From Fretibacter sp964410285 (GTDB lineage Bacteria; Pseudomonadota; Alphaproteobacteria; Caulobacterales; Maricaulaceae), in NCBI GenBank assembly GCA_964410285.1, contig CAYPFR010000001.1:558001-622000 (forward strand): DNA of 64,000 nucleotides, given 5' to 3'. Position 1 is the first letter of the stretch; each line of letters begins with the position of its first letter. Shown here in pieces: positions 17,471-26,010 of this stretch. The notes beneath the pieces were generated by a model. The model did not search any database, had not been told where the DNA came from, and was given only the letters and a program-made list of their open reading frames with translations. The position numbers and the translations under genes were made by a program.

Positions 17471-17765
17471 GCCCGTGACCATGGAGTGGCTCATGGAAGA
17501 CGCTATTGATAATCGGGCTGGATTAAGCCTTGCGCGGATGAGCGTAGACGTTGACGTCACCTCTCCCTTGCATCATCATCCAAATTGCACAGAAACAATC
17601 CATGTGCTGGCCGGCGAAATCAAGCAGCGCATTGGTGAGAAATGGATAAAAATGAGCTCCGGTGTGCCGAAAAATGCTAAGCACCAGACCCGCAACATAG
17701 GCAATGCACCGGCGGTTATGATCGTCGCTTATTCAGCGGGGAAGCGGGAATATATCCCGGATTAG
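17463..17765 (+). CDS. Small cupin-domain protein
   Basis: A 100-residue single-domain cupin. The metal motif HHHPNCTETIHVLAGE (near residue 34) contains the His and Glu ligands of cupin motif 1, and motif 2 is around VPKNAKHQTRNIG. The start chosen is the ATG at 17463, inside the last codons of the DUF1289 gene; this gives a compact cupin and a classic overlap. No substrate can be inferred. The 3' end is 7 bp from the convergent argH stop. Confidence 0.82.
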   Translation: MNEPVTMEWLMEDAIDNRAGLSLARMSVDVDVTSPLHHHPNCTETIHVLAGEIKQRIGEKWIKMSSGVPKNAKHQTRNIGNAPAVMIVAYSAGKREYIPD

Positions 17766-17772
17766 TTTTCGG

Positions 17773-19209
17773 CTACCCCAAAATGTCCCGCCATTTTTTG
17801 GTTTGCATTTGCACTTCGCTTGGCGCGGTGCCGCCGTAGCTGACCCGTGAGCTAGCGGAGGCCAGAGGCGAGAGGACGGAATAAACATCGTCTGTGATGC
17901 GCGGCTCAACGCTTTGCATATCAGCGAGTGCCAAGGCATCAAGAGTTTTGCCTTGTTTCTCTGCCATGGCGACAATCGTGCCGGTCACGTGGTGGGCATC
18001 TCGAAAGGGCATATCCAGCGCCCGCACGAGCCAATCGGCGAGGTCAGTGGCGGTTGAAAAGGCTGCGCCTGCCGCCGCCGCAAGCACGGGTTTATTAGGC
18101 GCCATATCGGCCGTCATGCCCGCCATAGCGGCAAGGGCGACATCAAGCGCTTCAAAGGCATCAAAGACGGGCTCTTTATCTTCCTGCATGTCTTTGGAAT
18201 AGGCGAGCGGCAGGCCTTTCATCACGATCATCAGCGAGGTGAGCGCGCCCATAATACGCCCGACTTTAGCGCGGGTCAGCTCTGCAGCGTCAGGATTGCG
18301 CTTTTGCGGCATGATCGAGCTTCCGGTGGTGAATTGATCCGACAGGGTGATGAAACGAAATTGCGCGCTCATCCAAATCACGATTTCCTCTGATAGGCGC
18401 GAGAGATGTGTTGCGCAAATGCTCGCTGCGGCAAGGGCTTCAAGGGCAAAATCTCTTGCTGATACCGCGTCCAGAGAATTAGCCATGGGCCGGTCAAACC
18501 CAAGCGCGCTGGCGGTCATATCGCGGTCAATCGGATAGGGAGTCCCCGCAAGCGCCGCCGCGCCGAGCGGGCTTTCATTCATGCGCGCGCGGGCATCGCG
18601 AAAGCGCTCGCGGTCGCGGGCAAACATCTCAAGATAGGCGAGCATATGATGGCCAAACGTCACGGGCTGCGCGCTTTGCAGATGCGTAAAACCGGGCATA
18701 ATCGTATCCGTATTGGCCTCGGCCTGCCTAAGCAGGGCCTTCATGAGGCTCGTGAGTTGTACGTCAAATTGGTCAAGATAATCGCGCACCCAAAGGCGGA
18801 AATCAGTCGCGACCTGATCATTACGTGAGCGCCCTGTGTGTAGCCGCCCTGCCGCGTCCCCGATTTTTTCGCGTAGCCGCGCCTCGATGTTAAGGTGAAT
18901 ATCTTCAAGTTCGCGCGACCACGGAAATGTGCCGCTCGCAATTTCTTCGCTGATTTCGTCAAGGCCGGCGTGAATATCGCGGCGGTCTTGCGCGCTGATG
19001 ATGCCTTTGGCGGCCAACATATCGGAATGGGCCTTGCTGCCGGCAATATCCTGACTGGCAAGCTTGCGGTCAAAATCAATGGAGACATTAATGGCCTGCA
19101 TGAGGGCGCCGGGCTCTGCGCTAAATCGTCCGCCCCACATTTTTTGGCCGGTTTTGGCGGCCTTGGGGGCTTCCGATGGCGCTGAATTTGGTTTAGGGCT
19201 TTTGGCCAT
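17773..19209 (-). CDS. argH: Argininosuccinate lyase
   Basis: The last step of arginine synthesis: argininosuccinate to arginine and fumarate, cytosolic tetramer. The family signature GSSIMPQKRNPD is present near residue 298, with MWGGRFS at the N-terminus, HTGRSRNDQVATDFRLWVRD and GFTHLQSAQPVTFGH. The full frame gives 478 residues. The first 23 residues before MWGGRFS are a Lys/Pro/Ala-rich extension, so the ATG at 19138-19140 may be the real start, as in most ArgH proteins. With the longer form, the start codon overlaps that of the divergent TlpA gene (CATG). Confidence 0.95.
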   Translation of the reverse strand: MAKSPKPNSAPSEAPKAAKTGQKMWGGRFSAEPGALMQAINVSIDFDRKLASQDIAGSKAHSDMLAAKGIISAQDRRDIHAGLDEISEEIASGTFPWSRELEDIHLNIEARLREKIGDAAGRLHTGRSRNDQVATDFRLWVRDYLDQFDVQLTSLMKALLRQAEANTDTIMPGFTHLQSAQPVTFGHHMLAYLEMFARDRERFRDARARMNESPLGAAALAGTPYPIDRDMTASALGFDRPMANSLDAVSARDFALEALAAASICATHLSRLSEEIVIWMSAQFRFITLSDQFTTGSSIMPQKRNPDAAELTRAKVGRIMGALTSLMIVMKGLPLAYSKDMQEDKEPVFDAFEALDVALAAMAGMTADMAPNKPVLAAAAGAAFSTATDLADWLVRALDMPFRDAHHVTGTIVAMAEKQGKTLDALALADMQSVEPRITDDVYSVLSPLASASSRVSYGGTAPSEVQMQTKKWRDILG

Positions 19210-19795
19210 GGCAGTCTCTCAAATAATTACAATCGGCAATGCGATCAAAGTCATGGTGCTTCTGGGTGTCTTTGCCGTGATTGGCGTTTGTGTGCAATCC
19301 TGCAAAGGTCCGCAAGACCCGCTGGCTGCCTATAGCACGGCAAGTCTTAAAAAATTGACGACATTAGAAAGGCCGCCCGCGCGGCCTGCTCTTACCTTCC
19401 AGACATTGGACGGGCAGGCGGCTCGCCTTTCCGATTACGACGGAAAGGTGGTGCTGATGAACGCTTGGGCCACATGGTGCCCGCCCTGTATTGCGGAAAT
19501 GCCTTCGCTTGACCGCTTGCAGGGGCTTCGCGGCGGGCCAGATTTTGTCGTTGTGCCGATCAGTCTGGACCGCACTGCGTTGGAGGCCAAGCTTTGGCTG
19601 GAAAAAAATGATATTGAGAATTTGGAAAGCTGGCATGACGGCAGTTTTGAACTTACCGGAAAGGTTAAGCTCCCCGGGCTGCCGACCTCGATTTTCTACA
19701 GCCGTGAGGGCCGAGAAATCGCCCGCATTCCCGGCGAGGTGGAATGGGACAGCCCCGAAGCTCTGGCTTTGATCGATAAGCTGATTATGCCATAA
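19208..19795 (+). CDS. TlpA/ResA-like thioredoxin-fold protein
   Basis: A 195-residue protein with an N-terminal membrane anchor (residues about 12-30, ending at a Cys in VQSCKG that could be lipid-modified) and a periplasmic thioredoxin domain. The redox motif is ATWCPPCIAEMP (near residue 92), with a cis-proline in KLPGLPTSIFY. TlpA proteins reduce periplasmic disulfides, often for cytochrome c or oxidase assembly. The start at 19208 overlaps the argH start codon on the other strand; an ATG at 19253 would avoid this but cut the membrane segment. TlpA beside argH is a conserved alphaproteobacterial pair. Confidence 0.88.
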   Translation: MAVSQIITIGNAIKVMVLLGVFAVIGVCVQSCKGPQDPLAAYSTASLKKLTTLERPPARPALTFQTLDGQAARLSDYDGKVVLMNAWATWCPPCIAEMPSLDRLQGLRGGPDFVVVPISLDRTALEAKLWLEKNDIENLESWHDGSFELTGKVKLPGLPTSIFYSREGREIARIPGEVEWDSPEALALIDKLIMP

Positions 19796-19801
19796 GAGGC
19801 T

Positions 19802-20644
19802 ATGCGCCCGATCATACCCCTACCGAAAACCCATATACCGCCCAAAACGGTGCGCGCGCATGTGATTGACGGGGCGAACATTGATCCGGCGGCGCATATA
19901 CGGCCCGCTCAGGTGCGCCGCGGCTGGATGGATGATGTCCCGGCGGGATATATCAATCGCTGTATTCCTTTGCTCGCGGCCAATACTATGGGCTGGGAGC
20001 TTTTAAATCCGGCGGATACGCAAATTATCTGGGACGGCGGGGACCGTATTGAAAACCTGCATATTGACTGCGGCGCGCGCGGAAAATTTACGGCTAGCTC
20101 CCATTTTGGGAGCGGTATTGTCACTTGGTACGTGCCCTTTCTGTTTCGGACCTCGCCTGATCTGGGGCTCTATATTTGCGGACCCGCTAACCACGGCAAG
20201 GCAGGGACCGCCCCGCTGGATGCCTTTGTGCGCACAGATTGGCTGCCCTTTCCGTTCACCATGAATTGGCGCCTGACAGACAAAGACCGAAAGGTCAGTT
20301 TTGCGGCCGGTGAGCCGATCGTACGCATCATGCCATTTCCTATCTCGCTCATTGACGAGACCGAGCTTGAGATTACGCGGCTAGCTGATGATCCGGGTTT
20401 TGCCGCAGAGGTCGCGGCTTTTGGCACGGCGCGGCAGAGCAATGTGGCTGCGCGAAATGAAAATGTTCTGGCCGCGCAAACGGATGATGATCAAAATGAT
20501 AGTGCAGCCATGCCCAGTCAGTCCGGCGTTTATAATGCCCAATATGTTAAAGCCAAAGGCGTCAAGGCGGGCGGGACGACAGGGCAAGGCTATGCCCCCC
20601 ACCAAACCGTATTTCGGCCCAAGCCCCCGATTGATAAGCGCTAA
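19802..20644 (+). CDS. DUF6065-like protein
   Basis: A 280-residue soluble protein. Features: AQVRRGWMDDVPAGYINRCIPLLAANTMGWEL near residues 38-69, FGSGIVTWYVPFLFRT, LYICGPAN, and DWLPFPFTMNWRLT followed by FAAGEPIVRIMPFP. This pattern (R-x-WMD, cupin-like strands) matches DUF6065 as I remember it, a family of unknown function sometimes near glycan or secondary-metabolite genes. The C-terminal 70 residues are polar and probably disordered. It begins 6 nt after the TlpA stop. The family name is less certain than the gene itself. Confidence 0.7.
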   Translation: MRPIIPLPKTHIPPKTVRAHVIDGANIDPAAHIRPAQVRRGWMDDVPAGYINRCIPLLAANTMGWELLNPADTQIIWDGGDRIENLHIDCGARGKFTASSHFGSGIVTWYVPFLFRTSPDLGLYICGPANHGKAGTAPLDAFVRTDWLPFPFTMNWRLTDKDRKVSFAAGEPIVRIMPFPISLIDETELEITRLADDPGFAAEVAAFGTARQSNVAARNENVLAAQTDDDQNDSAAMPSQSGVYNAQYVKAKGVKAGGTTGQGYAPHQTVFRPKPPIDKR

Positions 20645-20707
20645 CCCTGCACAGATTGTTGTATTTAAAGACTCGTGCGCGGGCGCGCCAAACACTAAGA
20701 TCACGCT

Positions 20708-21142
20708 ATGACGGTTCATTTGCAAAAGCTCTCCGTAGGTTCCGAGAGCATAGACACTTTGGCGGCGTGGCAGCGCCATGTCGTGCGAAAACGTAAAGCG
20801 CGCGGGGAAAGCGCAGTTCATGTCCACGTCACCCGTATGTTCCCCAAACAAAAGGAAGCTTTGCTGGACGGAGGCTCACTTTATTGGGTGATTAAAGGGC
20901 TTATTCAATGCCGCAATGACATCATTGGCCTTGAGGAGGTGCGGGGCCAAGATGGCATTCGCCGCTGCGCGATTTTAATGACGCCGGGCCCGGTTCCGGT
21001 GGTTCCCACACCTAAGCGCCCCTTTCAGGGTTGGCGCTATCTTAAGCCTTCGGACGCGCCGCCGGACCTCACAGCGCTTAGCGGGGGGCTTGAACTACCA
21101 GCAGAGCTGCGTGCCAAGCTTTCTGATTTAGGGGCATGGTAG
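20708..21142 (+). CDS. DUF1489 family protein
   Basis: A 144-residue cytosolic protein of DUF1489, a proteobacterial family of unknown function. It starts MTVHLQKLSVGSESIDTLAA as most members do, and has HVTRMFPKQKEALLDGGSLYWVIKG, CRNDIIGLEEV and the conserved CAILMTPGPVPVVPTPKRPF segment. The whole family length is present. It lies 63 nt after the DUF6065-like gene and is convergent with the TonB receptor gene, with the terminator at 21211 in between. Confidence 0.87.
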   Translation: MTVHLQKLSVGSESIDTLAAWQRHVVRKRKARGESAVHVHVTRMFPKQKEALLDGGSLYWVIKGLIQCRNDIIGLEEVRGQDGIRRCAILMTPGPVPVVPTPKRPFQGWRYLKPSDAPPDLTALSGGLELPAELRAKLSDLGAW

Positions 21143-21210
21143 CCCGCATCACTTAATATGCCTCTGGCCTAGGGCTTGGGTCCAAAGCCTATTTTGCCTC
21201 AACCGCGCAT

Positions 21211-21241
21211 AAAAAAGCCCCCGCCAACGGCGAGGGCTTTT
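21211..21241 (-). terminator. Rho-independent terminator for the TonB receptor gene
   Basis: On the minus strand a GCCCTCGCC/GGCGGGGGC stem (one G-U pair) with a 3-nt loop is followed by six T residues. It ends about 50 nt after the receptor stop. The plus-strand side has only four T residues, so it may also stop the DUF1489 transcript less efficiently. Confidence 0.8.
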
Positions 21242-21260
21242 CCAATTTTTTAAAGTTCGC

Positions 21261-23960
21261 TTAGAATGTGTAGCGCGCTTTGACGTAATATTGACCGCCA
21301 TTAAAGCCAAATGGCGCGCTTTCAGGATAAAGCTGACCTGTGCCGGCTTGTCCTGGATTTTCGTCAGGATAGTTGTTGAAAAGGTTCTGTGCACCCACAA
21401 CAATCTCCACCCCTTCGTAGACTTCAGCGCCGATTTCCGCGTCAAACAGGATTTCCCCGCCGACTGCGAAGTCATTACCATTGTCAAACCATGGACCGTA
21501 ATAGCTTGCGCGTACGAGGCCGCGGAAGATGCCTTCCTCATGCGTGACCGTTAGATTACCACGCCAATTAGGCAAGGCTTCTTCAAGTGCAAGCACGCGG
21601 TTTGCACCGATTGGCGCGACAACACCCAAGTCAGTCACTCTTGTGTTTGTGTAATTTGCCGCCAAGACGAAGTTGCTTGTGCCGTTTTCCGTAAGGTCGA
21701 ACGGTACGCGTCCAACGATATCAAGACCCTCTGTGGTTGTTGAGAAGGAGTTGGTGAAGAAACGGAACTCGGAGAGGTCCTCAAAACCAACAAAGTCAGA
21801 GCGGATAATCGCATTTGCCGCTGCAAGAGACGTCAACGCATTCGCGACGTTTGAGTTATCATAATCTGCAACATTGGCTTGATTAGCAAGGAAGTCCAAG
21901 GCATCGATAAAGGCGATGTCATCGGAAAGTGCGATGCGGTCATTCACTCTGATATTGAAGTAATCGACTGTCCATGCCACTGGGCCTGTATCAAATGCGA
22001 CACCTGCGGAGATGTTATTCGCTGTTTCAACACCAAGCGTTGGGCGCTCCCCGAAACTATCTTCGAGGAAGTCCGCTGCGAGCTGCCCGGGGTTGGTTGA
22101 AAGCGGGATCGTGCCCTGATCAATCAACTCACCGCCAATAATTTGCGTGGTCACGTTACGGACAGTTGCCTGACCCGCAGACGGGGCGTGGAAACCGGTG
22201 GAGTATGTCGCGCGAAGCGTTAGGCCATCGTTGACACGGTAAAGACCCGCAACCTTATAGTCGAGGTTGTCGCCAAAGTTTGAGTAGTCAGAATAACGTA
22301 CCGCAGTTTGCAGGGTGAGGGCCTCTGTAATGTCAGCTTCAAGTTCGCCGTAAATGCCAATATTGTCCTGGCTTTCTTCCTGGCTGGCGTTAAAGCCGCC
22401 AAAGCCGTTAGAGCTTGAAGAGAAACCTTGGCTAACAAGCGGGCCGAGCGCAAATGAGGCCGCGTCGCCAGCTGTAATTTCAAAAGTCTCTTCGCGGTAT
22501 TCAGCGCCAAAGGCGATGTTTAGATCGGACGCCCAGCCGTCCACAGGGACCGCATAGTTAAAGTCGACATTAGCCCCGACTTCTGTTTGCTTATAAGCAC
22601 CCGGTACGAAGTCACGTGGTGAGTCCGGCCCAAGGGAGGCGTTGAGTGTATTGCGGATGAAGAAGTCTGTATCTGATGAACCCCATGACCCTGAAATGTC
22701 ATAGCCAAGGCCGTTTCCAAGATCGAGTTCTCCGCGAAGACCGCCTGTGATGGATGTATCTGTGTTGTTACCACCGAAACGCGGTACAAAACCGCCCGGG
22801 ATGGTTTCGACAAATGAGAAACAGTTAGGATCAGCAACAACTTGAGCCAAAACGGCGGGGTCGGGGATCAGGCCGCCATTTGTGAGCGGGATGCCGGCTG
22901 GGCAAGAGCCGCCTGAACCAACGCCGTCCAGATCACCAACAAGGACGGACGCGCCGCCGTTTGGATCACGCGCACCTGTCGAATCTACAAGCGGGCCGCG
23001 GTAAACACCGCCCCGGTTTGTTGGGTTGCGGTAGAAGAAACCGCCCGTTGCTGTGCGCTCATTGTAGTTACCAAAGGCATAAGCCTCTAGCGAGTCCGTG
23101 AACTCGTAACCGGCGTTGATGAAGAGCTTGATCTCGTCATCAATATCAGGCGTGCCCCAATATTGCGCAAACTCGTCAGTATAGGTGTTGATTGTCAGGT
23201 TGTCAGCGGCAGCTGTATTGCCTGCTGCGATCAGCGCAGCGACGTCGCCGCGAGTTGCCGCACGAACGGTTCCCTCGGTTTCGCCATATTCACCTGTGAT
23301 GTTAACAAAACCGTTCTCGCCAAGCGGAAGGCCAACATTGGCGCCGATTCTGTAAACTTCGCCGTCGCCTTCATAGGTTTGCCCCCAAGAGGCTTCGAGC
23401 AGGCCGCCTTCGGCCGCATCTTTGAGCTGGAAGTTGATAACGCCGGCGATCGCATCTGAACCATATTGCGAAGAGGCGCCGTCGCGGAGAACTTCAACTT
23501 GCTTAAGGGCAAGGGATGGGAAGACAGAAACGTCAACGCCTTGCGCGCCGTCTGAAATGCCGCCGCCAAGGAAAGAGATGACAGAACCGCGGTGACGGCG
23601 CTTACCGTTTAAAAGCACCAAAGTGTTGTCAGGCGATAGACCGCGAAGGTTGGCCGGACGGATAATCGTCGCTGCATCTGAGATCGGCTGGCTGTTGACG
23701 TTGTAAGACGGGACGACATTCCTAAGCAGGTCACCAATATCGCCAACCGCTTGGTTGGTAAATTCCGCGCCTGAAATAATATCGACAGGAGCAGGTGTGT
23801 CTGCCGCGGACCGCGCTGCACGGCGTGTACCGATTGTAATGATTTCGTCTTCAATAACGTTTCCATTATCCTGAGCATAGACGGGAGTCGCCATGAGGCT
23901 CGTCAAGATAGCTGAGGAAGCTGTTACTGCAAGCACTGACTTCATAGAGAAGTTTTTCAT
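21261..23960 (-). CDS. TonB-dependent outer-membrane receptor
   Basis: An 899-residue receptor from the ATG at 23958-23960. That start has a good Shine-Dalgarno (AAAGGAAATCAA before ATG) and opens a standard signal peptide (MKNFSMKSVLAVTASS to VYAQ); 34 further upstream codons are rejected. The plug domain is residues about 40-160 (PVDIISGAEF, NLRGLSPDNTLVLLNGKRRH, VEVLRDGASSQYGSDAIAGV), and the rest is a 22-strand barrel ending in the terminal aromatic of YVKARYTF. Such receptors import scarce large nutrients using TonB energy. The ligand cannot be read from sequence. The gene is alone, with its own terminator. Confidence 0.92.
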   Translation of the reverse strand: MKNFSMKSVLAVTASSAILTSLMATPVYAQDNGNVIEDEIITIGTRRAARSAADTPAPVDIISGAEFTNQAVGDIGDLLRNVVPSYNVNSQPISDAATIIRPANLRGLSPDNTLVLLNGKRRHRGSVISFLGGGISDGAQGVDVSVFPSLALKQVEVLRDGASSQYGSDAIAGVINFQLKDAAEGGLLEASWGQTYEGDGEVYRIGANVGLPLGENGFVNITGEYGETEGTVRAATRGDVAALIAAGNTAAADNLTINTYTDEFAQYWGTPDIDDEIKLFINAGYEFTDSLEAYAFGNYNERTATGGFFYRNPTNRGGVYRGPLVDSTGARDPNGGASVLVGDLDGVGSGGSCPAGIPLTNGGLIPDPAVLAQVVADPNCFSFVETIPGGFVPRFGGNNTDTSITGGLRGELDLGNGLGYDISGSWGSSDTDFFIRNTLNASLGPDSPRDFVPGAYKQTEVGANVDFNYAVPVDGWASDLNIAFGAEYREETFEITAGDAASFALGPLVSQGFSSSSNGFGGFNASQEESQDNIGIYGELEADITEALTLQTAVRYSDYSNFGDNLDYKVAGLYRVNDGLTLRATYSTGFHAPSAGQATVRNVTTQIIGGELIDQGTIPLSTNPGQLAADFLEDSFGERPTLGVETANNISAGVAFDTGPVAWTVDYFNIRVNDRIALSDDIAFIDALDFLANQANVADYDNSNVANALTSLAAANAIIRSDFVGFEDLSEFRFFTNSFSTTTEGLDIVGRVPFDLTENGTSNFVLAANYTNTRVTDLGVVAPIGANRVLALEEALPNWRGNLTVTHEEGIFRGLVRASYYGPWFDNGNDFAVGGEILFDAEIGAEVYEGVEIVVGAQNLFNNYPDENPGQAGTGQLYPESAPFGFNGGQYYVKARYTF

Positions 23961-24230
23961 TTGATTTCCTTTGAGCATTTTATTTATCACGATCTTTTGA
24001 TCTGCGCGTGACACTAGGGATTCCGACTTTGAAATCAAATAATTTGAGAGGCCGATTTGCACTATATTTCACCATGTTGTATAAATGACACAAATTTAAT
24101 GCAAATTTCATGGACGGCGTGGGTCATGGGCAAAATTTGTCCACAAGCGCCAAAGAAAGGGCCTAATAGGGATAAACCATCCTTAATATGACCCAGAACC
24201 GTCATCACTTGCCCATCCAGAGCTAATCTC

Positions 24231-24761
24231 ATGAACACCCTTGTCTTAAGACCCGCGCGAAAACCTGACATTTCGGCGATAAAGCCGCTCATGTCGCGCG
24301 CCATCCGAGAGCTGCAGCGCGGTTACCTCTCCCCCGTCCAAATAGAGGCATCATTTGCGGCTATGGGGCTCGACACACAGTTGATTGAAGACGGTACGTA
24401 TTATTGTGTTTTTGACGGCGACCTCTTGGTGGGCTGCGGCGGCTGGTCTTACCGCGCCACGCTTTATGGCGGCAATCATAGCGTGGGCCGCGACGCCGCC
24501 TTGCTCGATCCGCAAAAGGACCGTGCAAAAATCCGCGCTATGTATACTCACCCCGATCACACGCGGCGCGGAATTGCGCGAATGATTATTGGGGCGAGTG
24601 AAACTGCCGCCGCCGCGAGGGGCTTTCGCGCGCTGGAAATGGCAGCGACCAAAGCCGGAGAACCTTTTTATCTGCGCTGCGGCTATGCGGTAGAGAGCCT
24701 CTGGGAGGATAAAAACGGGGCCGTGCCTGTCCCGCTGCTGACCATGGTCAAATCGCTTTAG
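24231..24761 (+). CDS. GNAT family N-acetyltransferase
   Basis: A 176-residue GNAT protein. The acetyl-CoA pyrophosphate-binding loop is HTRRGIARMI (near residue 111; R-x-x-G-x-A), preceded by the strand IRAMYTHPD, and there is a C-terminal FYLRCGYAV motif B. GNATs acetylate small amines, antibiotics or protein N-termini; nothing here identifies the substrate. It is divergent from the TonB receptor and its 3' end overlaps the DUF1272 gene tail-to-tail by 4 nt. Confidence 0.88.
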   Translation: MNTLVLRPARKPDISAIKPLMSRAIRELQRGYLSPVQIEASFAAMGLDTQLIEDGTYYCVFDGDLLVGCGGWSYRATLYGGNHSVGRDAALLDPQKDRAKIRAMYTHPDHTRRGIARMIIGASETAAAARGFRALEMAATKAGEPFYLRCGYAVESLWEDKNGAVPVPLLTMVKSL

Positions 24762-25021
24762 GCGTTCGCGTGCACGCGCCGCTGCGAGGCCGGATATTTT
24801 TGAAGGGCCTTGTCGCTGCGCGCGGGCCGAAGGACAAGCTGGCCGCCGCAATTTGGGCAAGGGCCAAGGTCGCGGTTCTTGTTTTTGATTTCCGTGCAGC
24901 CTCGGCAGAATGTGCATTCAAAGGAGCATATCACGGCCTGATTTTCATCTTTTGCTTTTGCCTTGCTGTCGGCAGGAAGGTCTTTATCGCATATCTCGCA
25001 ATTGGGACGCATCTCCAGCAT
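24758..25021 (-). CDS. DUF1272 zinc-ribbon protein
   Basis: An 87-residue protein of family DUF1272. It starts MLEMRPNCEICDKDLPADS, has ICSFECTFCRGCTE and ends with the CPNCGGQLVLRP ribbon, giving several Cys pairs (C8/C11, and later pairs near 32-42 and 54-57) that most likely bind zinc. It starts directly after the panC stop codon, so it is coupled to pantothenate synthesis genes by transcription; the meaning of this is unknown. Confidence 0.88.
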   Translation of the reverse strand: MLEMRPNCEICDKDLPADSKAKAKDENQAVICSFECTFCRGCTEIKNKNRDLGPCPNCGGQLVLRPARSDKALQKYPASQRRVHANA

Positions 25022-25909
25022 TTATGCCGTCCCGCCAATGGCGCAGTTATCGATCAAGCGAACATCCTCTGCACCTGCTTTACCGGAGGGGCAATGCGCC
25101 GCGACTAACAATCTTGCCGCGCGGTCGACTCTGCCGCTTGGGATCAGGGTCAGGCTATTCACGGAGGCGACGCTTACATAATCCACGCTGGAATAGCCGG
25201 CCTCTAAAAGCGCGTTACGCGCGGCGCCCGTGGCGGCCTCGATATCCTCCCCCTGCGCGAGGGCTTTAGCGCAGCGATACATGATGACATTTAGCCGGCG
25301 CGCGGTCTTAAGGCCGGCCGCATTAAAATATTGATTGCGCGAGGAGAGCGCGAGGCCATGCTTATCGCGGGCAATAGGCGCGCCGATTATCTCGATGGGC
25401 ATATCAAGATCAGCGACAAGACGGCGAATGGTCGCGAGTTGCTGATAGTCTTTCTCTCCGAAAACTGCGATGTCCGGCGCGACGCGGTTAAGCAGCTTTG
25501 TCACCACAAGCGCGACCCCTTCGAAGAAGGTAGGCCGGTGATCGGTTTCCAGATGATCCGCGACGTCGCCAACTTTGATATGGGTCGCATGATGGGCATT
25601 ATACATGCTGGCTTTTCGCGGGATATACACAAGATCACATCCCGCAGAGGCAAGCGCGGCAATGTCTTTTTCTTCCGTGCGCGGGTAGCTTTCAAAATCC
25701 TCACCCGGAGCAAATTGGGTGGGATTTACAAAAATGCTTGCGACTGTTTTCGTGGCTTTGGTTTTGGACAAAGTAATCAACGAAAGATGGCCCACATGAA
25801 GGGAGCCCATGGTCGGGACAAAGCCAATAGTCTCGCCGCTGCCGCGCCACTCCCAAATCTGGCCGCGAAGCTCGCTCTGCGTGCGTATAATTATCGGAGC
25901 TTTACTCAT
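25022..25909 (-). CDS. panC: Pantothenate synthetase
   Basis: Joins pantoate and beta-alanine with ATP to make pantothenate, the coenzyme A precursor. The 295-residue length fits. Family motifs are FVPTMGSLHVGHLSL (HxGH-type ATP site near residue 39), SIFVNPTQF, FFEGVALVVTKLLN, AVFGEKDYQQLATIRR and LALSSRN. Cytosolic dimer in known members. The gene is followed without gap by DUF1272. No panB is seen nearby. Confidence 0.95.
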   Translation of the reverse strand: MSKAPIIIRTQSELRGQIWEWRGSGETIGFVPTMGSLHVGHLSLITLSKTKATKTVASIFVNPTQFAPGEDFESYPRTEEKDIAALASAGCDLVYIPRKASMYNAHHATHIKVGDVADHLETDHRPTFFEGVALVVTKLLNRVAPDIAVFGEKDYQQLATIRRLVADLDMPIEIIGAPIARDKHGLALSSRNQYFNAAGLKTARRLNVIMYRCAKALAQGEDIEAATGAARNALLEAGYSSVDYVSVASVNSLTLIPSGRVDRAARLLVAAHCPSGKAGAEDVRLIDNCAIGGTA

Positions 25910-26010
25910 AACAGGGATTTAGGCCCGATAAGGCTTTGCGGCAATAGAAAAAGCATGATTTACGCCGCCATATATCCTGCCTATAGTTGACTGAACCAAA
26001 AGGGGTTTTC

